A stretch of DNA of 64,000 bases from contig CAVOXI010000008.1 of assembly GCA_963700395.1 (NCBI GenBank), forward strand, positions 310,001-374,000, written 5' to 3'. Below the pieces are notes generated by a model, which was given only the letters and a program-made list of their open reading frames with translations, searched no databases and had not been told where the DNA came from. Numbering within the stretch: position 1 is the first letter of the stretch; every line of letters begins with the position of its first letter. A program made the position numbers and the translations under genes. The stretch comes from Prado023 sp963700395 (lineage in GTDB: Bacteria; Actinomycetota; Actinomycetes; S36-B12; CAIYMF01). This document shows positions 1 through 9,031 of this stretch, one piece after another.

Positions 1-175
1 CGGGTCTGCCTGTGCACGTGGCAGGAGCGCAGCTCGACCTGACGAGACCCACACCAGGCGAGCAGCCCCGGCTCACTCGCTCCGACTGCGCGGTGCGTCC
101 CGGAGCGGGTGGCGCCCACGGGCCCCACCCTTCGAGCTGACCTGGGGCCCGAGCCCGGCCGGTAGGGTCCTCGAT
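1..175. other. Left-edge sequence without an assignable gene
   Basis: I see no convincing coding sequence here. The open frames on the minus strand run into and antisense to the MATE gene and have no recognisable content. Just before the MATE start there is a TAGGGT hexamer that could serve as a -10 element, but no clear -35 partner or ribosome-binding site. The tail of a gene lying outside the window cannot be excluded. Confidence 0.4.
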
Positions 176-1525
176 GTGGCTGCTGCCGGACCCTCACGCC
201 GTGAGGAGACCGACACACCGCCCAGGACCTCAGCCCGGGAGATCCTTCGCCTGGCGGTCCCGGCGTTCGGGGCGCTGGTCGCCCAGCCGCTGTTCACCCT
301 GATCGATGCCGGCATCGTGGCCACCCTCGGCACGACGTCCCTGGCCGCGCTCGGGGCCGGCGCCCAGGTGTTCACGACCGTCACCGGACTTGCCATCTTC
401 CTGGCCTACGGCACCACGGCGGTGGTTGCCCGAAGGGTGGGGGCAGGACAGGTGGCCGCGGGGATCAGTGACGGGATCGAGGGCGTGGCCCTGGGCCTGG
501 CCCTCGGCCTGGGCGCGACCGCCGTGACGTGGCTGCTGGGTCCCCAGCTCCTGGCGTGGATCGGCACGTCCCCGGCCACCACCCCTGAGGCTCTGACCTA
601 CCTGCGCACCATCAGCCTGGCGTTCCCGTTCGCCCTGGCCGCGATGGCGGCCATCGGCGTCCTGCGCGGCCTGCAGGACACGGCAACAACGCTGTGGGTC
701 ACCCTGGCCGCGGTGGGCACGAACCTCGCCCTCGCGGCCTACCTCGTCCTGGTGGCCCGGTGGGGGATCGTCGGGTCGGCGTGGGCCACAGTCGTGGCCG
801 AGGCGCTGGCCGCTGTGCTGTTCGTCGGGGAGCTCGCCCGGCGGGCCAGGCGCCATGCGGCCTCCCTGCGGCCGAGCCGATCGGGCGTGCTGGTGGCCGC
901 CCGAGGTTCGGTCCCGCTGTTCTGGCGCACCGTGGCGCTGCGCGCGGTGTTCGTGCTCGCCGTCGTCGTCGCCGCCCGCCTCGGCGACGCCGAACTCGCT
1001 GCCTACTACGTGACCTTCACGATCTGGTACCTGTTGGCGCTGGGCATGGACGCCCTGGCGATCGCCGGCCAGGCGCTCCTCGGACGCCACCTGGGCGCAG
1101 GTTCGGTGGGGACCGCCCGGGCAGTCACGTGGCAGATGACCCGCTGGGGGGTGTGGCTCGGCGTGATCCTCATGGCACTGGTCCTGGCCTGTCGACCGTG
1201 GGTGCCCGGCCTGTTCGGCGACGATGCGATCGTCCAGGCCATGGTGGCCTCCGCCCTGGTGGTGGTGGCCCTCCAGCAGCCGCTCGCCGGTGTCGTGTTC
1301 GTGCTCGACGGCGTGCTCCTGGGCGCCGGGGACGCCCGTTTCCTGGTGTGGGCACAGGGGCTGGCCCTTGTGGCGTTCGCCCCACCCGCGCTCTGGGTGC
1401 TGCACTCGCAGGGGACGGTCACGGGCCTGTGGGTGGCCCTGACTGCCTTCATGCTGGCGCGCGCGGGGGCCTTCCTCTGGCGGGTGCGCGGCAACGCCTG
1501 GTTGGTGACGGGAGCAACACGATGA
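176..1525 (+). CDS. MATE family efflux transporter (DinF-like)
   Basis: This 449-residue protein is built almost entirely of hydrophobic helices, about twelve, in two halves. That is the size and layout of MATE/DinF cation-coupled drug exporters of the inner membrane. The early segment with LRLAVPAFGALVAQPLF and TLIDAGIVATLG matches the first two MATE helices, and GVLRGLQDT in the middle is the conserved inter-helix motif. The start is GTG at 176 with no good Shine-Dalgarno, so translation may be leaderless or nearly so. It faces bldC convergently with only about 45 nt between the stop codons. The family is clear but the substrate cannot be predicted. Confidence 0.9.
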   Translation: MAAAGPSRREETDTPPRTSAREILRLAVPAFGALVAQPLFTLIDAGIVATLGTTSLAALGAGAQVFTTVTGLAIFLAYGTTAVVARRVGAGQVAAGISDGIEGVALGLALGLGATAVTWLLGPQLLAWIGTSPATTPEALTYLRTISLAFPFALAAMAAIGVLRGLQDTATTLWVTLAAVGTNLALAAYLVLVARWGIVGSAWATVVAEALAAVLFVGELARRARRHAASLRPSRSGVLVAARGSVPLFWRTVALRAVFVLAVVVAARLGDAELAAYYVTFTIWYLLALGMDALAIAGQALLGRHLGAGSVGTARAVTWQMTRWGVWLGVILMALVLACRPWVPGLFGDDAIVQAMVASALVVVALQQPLAGVVFVLDGVLLGAGDARFLVWAQGLALVAFAPPALWVLHSQGTVTGLWVALTAFMLARAGAFLWRVRGNAWLVTGATR

Positions 1526-1526
1526 G

Positions 1527-1543
1527 CGCGGAAGAACTCCGCG
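1527..1543. terminator. Weak hairpin between MATE gene and bldC
   Basis: CGCGGA, a five-nucleotide loop and TCCGCG form a 6-bp stem directly after the MATE stop and before the bldC stop. It lacks a T-tract on either strand, so termination is an inference from position and folding only. Confidence 0.3.
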
Positions 1544-1570
1544 GGCGGTCGTCGACGTGTGGCTGGGGGC

Positions 1571-1798
1571 CTAACCGGCCGGGGTGTCCTGCGACATGCC
1601 GTTGCGGGGCGCCGGGATGCTCTCGAGGAGTCCGCGCACCTCGCTCTCGAGGTAGCGGCGGTGACCGCCGAGGGTGCGGATCGACGTCAGCTTGCCCGAA
1701 TTGGCCCAGCGAGTCACGGTCTTGGGATCGACCCGGAACAGGGCGGCAACCTCAGCTGGGGTGAGCAGCGGTTCCACTTCCTGCTGTCGTGCAGCCAT
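1571..1798 (-). CDS. bldC: BldC-like MerR-type DNA-binding regulator
   Basis: This is a 75-residue protein made of a single MerR-like winged helix-turn-helix. The block LLTPAEVAALFRVDPKTV and the following WANSGKLTSIRTLGGHRRY are almost the same as Streptomyces BldC, which binds direct repeats at promoters and controls developmental timing. The ATG at 1798 is preferred because GAGGAG sits six bases upstream. An in-frame TTG two codons earlier would overlap that site. It is divergent from the DUF3073 gene, and in Streptomyces bldC also lies near purF-purM. The targets in this organism are unknown. Confidence 0.95.
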   Translation of the reverse strand: MAARQQEVEPLLTPAEVAALFRVDPKTVTRWANSGKLTSIRTLGGHRRYLESEVRGLLESIPAPRNGMSQDTPAG

Positions 1799-2116
1799 GT
1801 GCAACTCCTCGGTGATAACTCACAGAACGTACTCAAACGGGCATCTGCCCTGAGCATGACACCGAACCAACGAGGCATCAACACGGGGAGGGCATTTTGG
1901 CAGAACATTCCCCCGTGATGCCGCTGCGCCACGCCGAGATCTTCTGGTCGCACCGGCGTCACGGAACACCCGGCGATCATCGCGATGAGACAGGCGCGTG
2001 CACCCGCGGCCGGGTAGTATGTCCCCGATCACGTCTCCCCCAAGCGAGACGTGGATGATGTGTCACGCCGGAGCACACGCACCGCCCGGGATCGCACCGG
2101 AGGAGGGGGTCGAGCC
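1799..2116. promoter_or_regulatory. Divergent bldC / DUF3073 intergenic region with inverted repeat
   Basis: About 318 nt separate two divergent genes. It holds an imperfect inverted repeat: GCATCA-AC-ACGGGGA at 1875-1889 against TCCCCCGTGATGC near 1909-1921. This could be a regulatory site or an RNA stem on the bldC leader. On the bldC strand TTGATG and CATGCT are about 17 nt apart, a weak sigma-70-like pair. No further gene is visible. Confidence 0.35.
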
Positions 2117-2353
2117 ATGGGGCGCGGCCGAGCCAAGGCCAAGCAGACGAAGGTTGCTCGCCAGTTGAAGTACGGCGGGCCGACCACGGACCTGGAGCGA
2201 CTCCAGGCCGAGCTCGCGGGCTCTTCACCTTCCGAGCACGACGGGGGCGACGAGATCCTCGAGGACGAGGACTACGACGACCCGTACGCGAAGTACGTCG
2301 AGGACGCCGACGACGAGGACGAGGACGACCAGGCACGCCCGCACGTCAGCTGA
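2117..2353 (+). CDS. DUF3073 family protein
   Basis: This small 78-residue protein is very hydrophilic. It begins with MGRGRAKAKQTKVARQLKY, the signature of the actinobacterial DUF3073 family, and ends in a strongly acidic Asp/Glu tail. ATG 2117 is chosen because AGGAGG lies at 2101-2106. A longer in-frame reading from 2051 adds 22 residues that the family lacks. The basic head and acidic tail suggest a nucleic-acid or ribosome contact, but the function is not established. Its neighbours bldC and purM are the usual ones for this family. Confidence 0.9.
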   Translation: MGRGRAKAKQTKVARQLKYGGPTTDLERLQAELAGSSPSEHDGGDEILEDEDYDDPYAKYVEDADDEDEDDQARPHVS

Positions 2354-2367
2354 CGCCGGCCCGTTCG

Positions 2368-2386
2368 CGTCAGCGGGGTGCTGACG
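2368..2386. terminator. Convergent hairpin between DUF3073 gene and purM
   Basis: CGTCAGC at 2368-2374, the loop GGGGT and GCTGACG at 2380-2386 make a perfect 7-bp stem between two convergent genes. There is no T-run, as is common in GC-rich actinobacteria. The role as a bidirectional terminator is inferred from position. Confidence 0.5.
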
Positions 2387-2448
2387 GCGCCGTGCCCTCG
2401 GAAGGGCTCAGCCGGCAACGACCACGGGGCAGGGAGCGCCGCGCCTGC

Positions 2449-3599
<1,151 letters not shown>

Positions 3600-3603
<4 letters not shown>

Positions 3604-5087
3604 GTGGCAGCGACCTCCTCCGCCTCCAGGAGGTGCTTGCCCAGCAGCTCGGGCTCGGGCAGCGCGATCGGGTACACGCCGTCGAAGCAGGCGCGGCACA
3701 GGTTCTCCGCTCCCAGCCTGGTCGCGTCGGTGAGGCCCTCGAGGGACACGTACCCGAGCGAGTCGGCGCCCAGCGAGGCGCGGATCTGCTCGACACTGCG
3801 GTCGTTGGCGATCAGCTCGGTGCGCGTCGCGAAGTCGATCCCGTAGAAGCACGGCCACAGCACCGGCGGGCTGGAGATCCGCACGTGAACCTCGGCGGCA
3901 CCAGCCTCGCGGAGCATCCGGACGATCGCCCGCTGGGTGTTCCCCCGGACGATGGAGTCGTCGACGACCACCAGTCGCTTGCCCTCGATGACGTCGCGCA
4001 GCGGGTTCAGCTTCAGCCGGATCCCCAGCTGCCGGATGGTCTGCGAGGGCTGGATGAACGTGCGCCCCACGTAGGCGTTCTTCACCAGGCCCTGCGCGAA
4101 CGGGATGCCGCTGGCCTGGGCGTAGCCCACCGCCGCCGGCGTCCCGGACTCGGGCGTGGGGATCACCAGGTCGGCGTCGACGGGGTGCTCGCGGAACAAC
4201 GTGCGGCCGATCTCCACGCGGGTGGCGTGCACGCTGCGGTCCGAGATCCGGGTGTCCGGCCGGGCCAGGTAGACGAACTCGAACAGGCAGCCCTTCGGCT
4301 CGGCGGGGGCGAACCGGTCGCTGCGCAGGCCACGCTCGTCGATCGCGATGACCTCACCGGGCTCGACCTCACGCACGAACGTGGCCCCGACGATGTCCAG
4401 GGCAGCGGACTCCGAGGCCACGACCCAGCCGCCGCGCTCCAACCTGCCGATCACCAGCGGACGGATGCCCTGCGGGTCCCGGGCGGCGTAGAGGGCGTTG
4501 TCGTCCATGAAGACCAGGCTGAAGGCCCCGCGCACATGCGGGAGCTCGTCGACCGCCGCGGTCAGCATCGACTCGCCCTGGTGGGCGGCCAGCAGGGCGC
4601 TGAGCAGCTCGGTGTCCGAGGTCGAGTGCATCAGGGTGCCCAGCGGCAGGGCACCGGACCGGGACTCAGCGTCCGCGACCCGGATGGCCAGCTCGTGGGT
4701 GTTGGTCAGGTTGCCGTTGTGACCCAGCGCCAGGTGGCCGGTCCCGGTCGAGCGGAACGTCGGCTGGGCGTTCTCCCAGATGCTGGACCCAGTCGTGGAG
4801 TAGCGGCAGTGGCCGATTGCGACGTGACCCTGGAGCGAGGCGAGCACGCCCTCGGTGAAGACCTGGGAGACCAGGCCCATCTCCTTGTAGACCATGATCT
4901 GGTGGCCGTCGCTGACGGCCATGCCGGCCGACTCCTGGCCCCGGTGCTGCAGGGCGTAGAGGCCGAAGTAGGTGAGCTTCGCGACCTCCTCGTCGCGCGC
5001 CCACACCCCGAAGACACCGCACGCGTCCTGCGGCCCCTGGTCGTGGGGGTCGAGTTCGTGGGTGAGCATCCCATCGCCGCGCGGCAC
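3600..5087 (-). CDS. purF: Amidophosphoribosyltransferase PurF
   Basis: This 495-residue enzyme transfers the glutamine amide to PRPP and is the committed step of purine synthesis. After a short propeptide, DACGVFGVW supplies the N-terminal nucleophile cysteine (Cys23 of the longest reading), to be exposed by propeptide removal. The glutaminase block GLYALQHRGQESAG and GHCRYSTTG follow. The C-terminal phosphoribosyltransferase domain carries the PRPP loop VVVDDSIVRGNT. ATG 5087 is the longest start, and the internal MLTHELDP is an equally plausible alternative. It is translationally coupled to purM by GTGA and divergent from the EamA gene. Confidence 0.97.
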
Positions 5088-5156
5088 GTGTGCAGTCTAG
5101 GTGCCGGCGACGGGTCAGGTGAACGGTGCTGCCGGGTGGGCGTAGCCTCGGGTCCC

Positions 5157-6065
5157 GTGCCTGCAGCCCGGATGCCCGTCCTGCTCGTCGTGGCGGCAGG
5201 GGCCCTGTTCGGGACCGCGGGCACCGCGCAGGCACTTGGGCCGTCGGGAAGCACCCCGCTCGGTGTCGGGATCGTGCGGATCGCGGTCGGGGCGCTCGTC
5301 CTGCTCGTGGCGATGCCGCTGCTCGGATCGTCACCGCGCCGCCTCGTCCCGCTCTGGCGGACGCCGGCCATGCTGGTCACGGCGAGCACGGCCGGCGCGT
5401 ACCAGCTGTTCTTCTTCGCGGGGGTCAGCCGGGCGGGGGTGGCGCTCGGGACACTGGTCGCGGTGGGCAGCGCGCCGCTGTTCGCCGGTCTCGTCGGCTG
5501 GGCCGTCCTGCGACACCGGCCGTCTCCCGGCTGGCTGGTGGCCACGCTGGTCTGCCTCGTGGGCCTGGGCCTGCTGACGACGCCCGGCCTGACCGCCGGC
5601 AGCGCCACCGGGTTCCTGCTGGCCCTGGGCGCAGGCCTGTGCATCGCCGGGTACAACGTGGCTGCGCGGGTCCAGCTCGATCGCGGCGTGGGGGCGCTCG
5701 AGGTCCCGACCGGCAGCTTCGTCCTCGGCGGGGTGCTCCTGCTGCCCCTGCTGGCGACCCAACCGACGGCGTGGATCACCACGCCCTCCGGGGCCGCGAT
5801 GGCCCTCTATCTCGGCGTCGCGACCATGGGCCTGGCCAACGTGCTGCTGACCCGCGGGATGCGCACCCTCACACCCGGGCCCGCCACCACGCTGATGCTG
5901 ACCGACCCGGTCGTCGCCACCGTGCTGGGCGTCGTCGTGCTCGGAGAGAGGCTGGCGATGAGCGAGGTCGTCGGCGTGCTGGTGATCCTCACGGGCCTGT
6001 TCCTGCAGGGCGTGCTGGCCAGTCGCGGGGCGCCCGAGGAGTCGGAGCCGATTCCGGTGCTGTGA
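5157..6065 (+). CDS. EamA/DMT superfamily exporter
   Basis: The protein has about 302 residues and ten predicted membrane helices arranged as two EamA repeats. Its opening LLVVAAGALFGTAGTAQAL is the usual first helix of drug/metabolite transporters, and TLMLTDPVVATVLGVVVLGERL is the conserved end of the second repeat. It would export a small metabolite across the cytoplasmic membrane, with the substrate unknown. GTG 5157 is taken as the start, and ATG 5172 is an alternative five codons on. A longer open frame upstream is antisense to purF and is not coding. Confidence 0.85.
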   Translation: MPAARMPVLLVVAAGALFGTAGTAQALGPSGSTPLGVGIVRIAVGALVLLVAMPLLGSSPRRLVPLWRTPAMLVTASTAGAYQLFFFAGVSRAGVALGTLVAVGSAPLFAGLVGWAVLRHRPSPGWLVATLVCLVGLGLLTTPGLTAGSATGFLLALGAGLCIAGYNVAARVQLDRGVGALEVPTGSFVLGGVLLLPLLATQPTAWITTPSGAAMALYLGVATMGLANVLLTRGMRTLTPGPATTLMLTDPVVATVLGVVVLGERLAMSEVVGVLVILTGLFLQGVLASRGAPEESEPIPVL

Positions 6066-6167
6066 GGGCGTGTGGCGAGCCCGGCCGCGTACTCCGCGCC
6101 CGTTTCACGGTCCGCCAACGCGTCACCCGCCGCTCGCCGCCCCCCCTTCATCCGGCGCCTCGCCCTC

Positions 6168-6235
6168 AGCTGCTCCCATCTGGACGATCTGCTGCCGTCT
6201 CGTTGGGAGCAGATCGGCAGAACGGGAGCAGGTCC
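6168..6235. repeat. 68-nt nested palindromic repeat, copy A
   Basis: The element has outer arms CTGCTCCC and GGGAGCAG enclosing inner arms around TGGACGATCTGCTGCC and GGGAGCAGATCG. It aligns along its whole length with copies at 7828 and 8901, in the same orientation. This copy is less symmetric than copy C at the centre. It lies between the EamA gene and the sterol-carrier-family gene, outside any convincing coding sequence. It resembles a REP-like intergenic palindrome, but the family is not one I recognise. Confidence 0.75.
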
Positions 6236-6307
6236 GCGCCGGCGGCTGTGCCACGGGGCGTCCACCGCCACGAGCGAGCGCGGGCACGCGTCCGGGACAA
6301 TCGGCAC

Positions 6308-6834
6308 ATGGCCCGCCCCCGGATCTCCGATGTCGACGGGCTGGCGGCTGTCCGGTCATGCATGGCCTCCAGGTCCGCCCCACGCTTCGATCACTCGTCG
6401 ACGACACCGGACGACCTCCCGGACGCCCAGCCCGCGACCCGGACGACCTCCCGGACGACCTCCCGGACGCCCAGCCCGCGGCAGACCCGGCCGGCCAACC
6501 ACCCGCCCACCCCACCGACCCTGCCGCCCTGGACCTGCGGGCGGACCGCGCCACCCAGCGCCTCGCGGTTCGCTACACGCTCCAGCTTCTGGCCGACCGC
6601 GCTCCCGGGCACTCGGTGGAGGTCCGGATCCCGCCGTTCGCGGCCGTTCAGGCCATCCCGGGCCCGGTTCACCGCCGGGGCACGCCCTCCGCGGTCGTCG
6701 AGATGGACGCGGCGATCTGGCTGGCCCTGGCCACCGGGACACTCTCCTGGGCGCACGCCAGGTCAGCCGGTCGGATCCGAGCCAGCGGCGCACGCGCGGA
6801 CCTCACACCCTGGCTCCCCCTTGTCAGGGCCTGA
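6308..6834 (+). pseudogene. Sterol carrier (SCP) family protein, frameshifted
   Basis: The C-terminal 100 residues (LAVRYTLQLLADRAPGHSVEV, PPFAAVQAIPGPVHRRGTP, WLALATGTLSWAHA, GRIRASGARADLTPWLPL) match the small SCP-like family found next to purF in actinobacteria. A fitting N-terminus, MARPRISDVDGLAAVRS from ATG 6308, lies in a different frame. A 30-nt direct repeat (6407-6436 and 6451-6480, offset 44 nt) separates the halves, and removing 44 nt restores a single frame. Either a repeat event broke the gene or the assembly is wrong there. A shorter start at ATG 6358 in the downstream frame would avoid the break but gives an unusual N-terminus. Confidence 0.7.
6407..6480. repeat. 30-nt direct repeat inside the SCP-family gene
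   Basis: The same 30 bases starting CCGGACGACCTCCCGGACG occur at 6407-6436 and 6451-6480, separated by 14 nt that contain another CGGACGACCTC. The 44-nt offset is not a multiple of three. The protein segment PDDLPDAQPA is therefore read in one frame from the first copy and in another from the second. Confidence 0.9.
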
Positions 6835-6921
6835 CTCCCTCACGTCGCCGGACTCGACTGGTCGGACGCCATCGCGTGAGCCCCACCCAACGCGCACCCG
6901 CCCCGACACGACACGTCGGGA

Positions 6922-7662
6922 TCAGAGATTCCCGAGGATGAGGGCCACACCGCCGAAGGCAGCAACGCCCAGAACCGCCAGCCGTGCGGCGTGCTCGGGG
7001 ATCCGGGGCGCCAACCACATGCCTGACAACGTCCCGATGATGAGCGCCGCGACCATCCATGCGTCCGGCCAGGTCAGCCCCACCACGGCCGCGGTGGCGA
7101 TCCCCTGCACGAGGAAGAAGGCCTGCAGGCTGGCGCGCGACTCCGGCGGATCCCACCCGGCGTTGGCCGCGTAGAGCCCGACCGGTGGGCCGCCGACTCC
7201 GCCGATGACGTTCAGTGCGGCGCTGGTGATCCCGGTCCCGATCGCCCCGGGCAGCGAGACGAGCGGCGCCCAGGTCAGTCCCCGCCACAGGGCGATGACC
7301 CCGATCAGGACGGCCACCCCGCCAGCGACGGCCACCGTGGCGGTGTCCATCCCGGCGAGCAGGGCGGCGACGACGGGGGTGGCCAGCAGCGTGGGGACCA
7401 GAAGGGTCGCGGTGTCGCGCACCCGAACGCGCCGCAAATGGCCCACCAGCGGCAGCACCGAGGCCAGCGTCCCCAACAGCACCACCACACCCACTCCCTG
7501 CCGCGGACCCAGGAGGGCGATCATCGCCGGAGCCGCCACGAGCGCGAATCCCAGCCCCGTCACAGACTGCGCGAGCCCGCCGACGGCGACCCCCGCGATC
7601 GCGACGACGAGCAGGGGTTCCACAGGAGGAGTCCTATCAGTCGCCGGCGGCGAACGAAGCAT
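6922..7662 (-). CDS. TauE/SafE family membrane permease
   Basis: This 246-residue protein has seven to eight hydrophobic helices. The family hallmarks are present: GGLAQSVTGLGFALVAAP in the first repeat and SAALNVIGGVGGPPVGLY in the second. Members move sulfite, sulfoacetate or other organic anions across the membrane, and the substrate here is not predictable. ATG 7662 is the longest start. GTG 7623, just before EPLLVVAIAGVAVGG, would place the first helix at the N-terminus as in most relatives. It stands alone on the minus strand within the accessory stretch. Confidence 0.85.
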   Translation of the reverse strand: MLRSPPATDRTPPVEPLLVVAIAGVAVGGLAQSVTGLGFALVAAPAMIALLGPRQGVGVVVLLGTLASVLPLVGHLRRVRVRDTATLLVPTLLATPVVAALLAGMDTATVAVAGGVAVLIGVIALWRGLTWAPLVSLPGAIGTGITSAALNVIGGVGGPPVGLYAANAGWDPPESRASLQAFFLVQGIATAAVVGLTWPDAWMVAALIIGTLSGMWLAPRIPEHAARLAVLGVAAFGGVALILGNL

Positions 7663-8018
7663 CCGCCGTCCTCAAACCCCGCCACTGAGCCCGGGGGTCC
7701 GGGCGGCACGCGGACGACCTGCGCCCCGCCGACACCCCGCTCGGCCCGGACCCGCACCCGCCCGGACCGACCCGCCGCCCCGCCCGACACCACCCGCCCC
7801 GACCCGGAACCCGCCGCCCCCCGCCCGGATCTGCTCCCGCTTGGCCGGGATGCTCCCATCCAACGGGGAGCAAGTCGCCGGAATGGGAGCGAACTCCTCC
7901 GCGACGGGTGCGCCAGTCGGCCAGGGCCCCAGCGTCACTGGCCGCCCCCACAACTGCGTTGTCCACAGATCCGGTTCGATGGGGGTTCAGTGAGCGGGAG
8001 TTGCGTGAGGCTGCTGGC
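7663..8018. other. Non-coding stretch holding palindrome copy B
   Basis: This is a C-rich spacer between the divergent TauE/SafE and DUF559 genes. Open frames on both strands are Arg/Pro/Gly-rich and look non-coding. The only structured item is palindrome copy B at 7828-7896. The last 60 nt are less GC-biased and probably hold the promoter of the downstream gene, but I cannot point to clear hexamers. Confidence 0.5.
7828..7896. repeat. 68-nt nested palindromic repeat, copy B
   Basis: This copy has the same plan as copies A and C: ATCTGCTCCC, then TTGGCCGGGATGCTCCCATC, then GGGGAGCAAGTCG and GGGAGC. It is the most diverged copy, with several changes in the inner arms and one extra base, yet the outer arms and central GCTCCCATC are kept. 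It lies about 120 nt upstream of the DUF559 gene start and in the same orientation as the other two copies. Confidence 0.7.
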
Positions 8019-8975
8019 GTGAGCACGCCGGCCATCACCCACCTCTCGGACCTGCGTGCGGTGGGAGTGAGCGACGCAGAGCAGCGACGGCGCGTCAGCG
8101 GACTCGACCGCGTCGCTCCAGGTGCGTACGCACGCATTGAGGGGCTTGATCCGGTCACCGTCCATGTCACGCGCGCGACTGCAGTGCTCGGACGCGTATC
8201 GGGTGTCGTCGCCAGCCATACGACCGCCGCCGCCATCTGGGGCCTTCCGCTCCTTGAGGCTCACCTGCGAACCGTCCACGTCTCAAGGGTCATCGGCCGG
8301 CGCGGTGGGGCGAAGTCCGGACGTGTCCATCACGTGCATTCCAGGGAGGTCCTCAAGAACGACATCAGTCTGCACTCGGGGCTGGCTTGCACGGCTCCCG
8401 TGCTCACATTGCTGGACTGCGCCCGACTCCTCGATGAGGACTGGGCCGTGGCCGTCGCTGACGCCGCCCTGCACGCCGGCCTCGTCTCCCGGGCAACGCT
8501 GGAGGAGCGCGCCGCCCGTGTCCACAACGCCAGGGGCGCTGGAAGGGCACGCATGCTGCCCTCGCTCACCAGCAACCTTGCTGAGAGCCCGGGCGAGAGT
8601 CTGCTGCGCCGACGCCTGATACGGATGGGCGTCGTGCCCCGTGAACAGGTGGAGATCGGAGCGGACCGTGTCGACTTCCTGATCGGGGACTGGCTCGTCG
8701 TGGAGTTCGACGGCCGCGGGAAGTACGACCTGCGGGGCGATCCCGCGGCCGCCCATTGGGCGGAGAAGCTGCGCAATGACCGGCTGGTCGAACTCGGCTA
8801 CGAGGTCCTGCACATCACGTGGGCCGACCTGTGGGATGAGGACGCGCTCGCCCAGCGGATCGCAAGGGCACTTCGGCGCGTCCACGGCCGCGCGCGGTAC
8901 GACCTGCTCCCCATTGGACGATCTGCTCCCATCCTGATGGGAGCAGATCGTCGGGCCGGGAGCAGATCCAGCTGA
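8019..8975 (+). CDS. AbiEi-like / DUF559-type endonuclease-fold protein
   Basis: The protein has about 318 residues. The N-terminal half (residues 10-80) holds GLDRVAPGAYAR and SHTTAAAIWGL, typical of the AbiEi-like antitoxin-type head found in many actinobacterial proteins. The C-terminal half holds DFLIGDWLVVEFDGRGKYD followed by KLRNDRLVELGYEVLHITW, the DUF559/Vsr-like PD-(D/E)XK pattern. GTG 8019 is tentative, and TTG 8001 is in frame. The last 23 or so codons are supplied by palindrome copy C. No partner antitoxin or toxin gene adjoins it, so a toxin-antitoxin role is not supported by context. Its base composition is slightly less extreme than its neighbours. Confidence 0.7.
   Translation: MSTPAITHLSDLRAVGVSDAEQRRRVSGLDRVAPGAYARIEGLDPVTVHVTRATAVLGRVSGVVASHTTAAAIWGLPLLEAHLRTVHVSRVIGRRGGAKSGRVHHVHSREVLKNDISLHSGLACTAPVLTLLDCARLLDEDWAVAVADAALHAGLVSRATLEERAARVHNARGAGRARMLPSLTSNLAESPGESLLRRRLIRMGVVPREQVEIGADRVDFLIGDWLVVEFDGRGKYDLRGDPAAAHWAEKLRNDRLVELGYEVLHITWADLWDEDALAQRIARALRRVHGRARYDLLPIGRSAPILMGADRRAGSRSS
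8901..8970. repeat. 68-nt nested palindromic repeat, copy C
   Basis: This is the most perfect copy. The left arm CTGCTCCCCATTGGACGATC continues to TGCTCCCATC, and the right arm is its complement with four or five mismatches around a two-base loop. The inner 14-bp arm GATCTGCTCCCATC pairs exactly. The element lies inside the 3' end of the DUF559 gene and encodes DLLPIGRSAPILMGADRRAG before the stop, so the gene end was probably overwritten by the repeat. Confidence 0.85.
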
Positions 8976-9031
8976 CAGCGGGGCGGCGCGCGGGGCGGGC
9001 GCCGGGGCGGGGCGCGGGGGCGCGGGGCGGG

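Noticed and set aside
230..1405. Long minus-strand open frame opposite the MATE gene
   Set aside because: Its His/Gly/Arg-rich translation has no helix pattern or motif. Such antisense frames are expected in GC-rich DNA.
3604..3858. N-terminal extension of purM
   Set aside because: The open frame continues upstream, but the residues are Arg/Pro-rich shadow of purF and the GTGA overlap at 3603 is a better start.
6168..8970. Insertion sequence or prophage remnant
   Set aside because: There is no transposase, integrase or target duplication that I can see. The palindromes are reported as repeats only.
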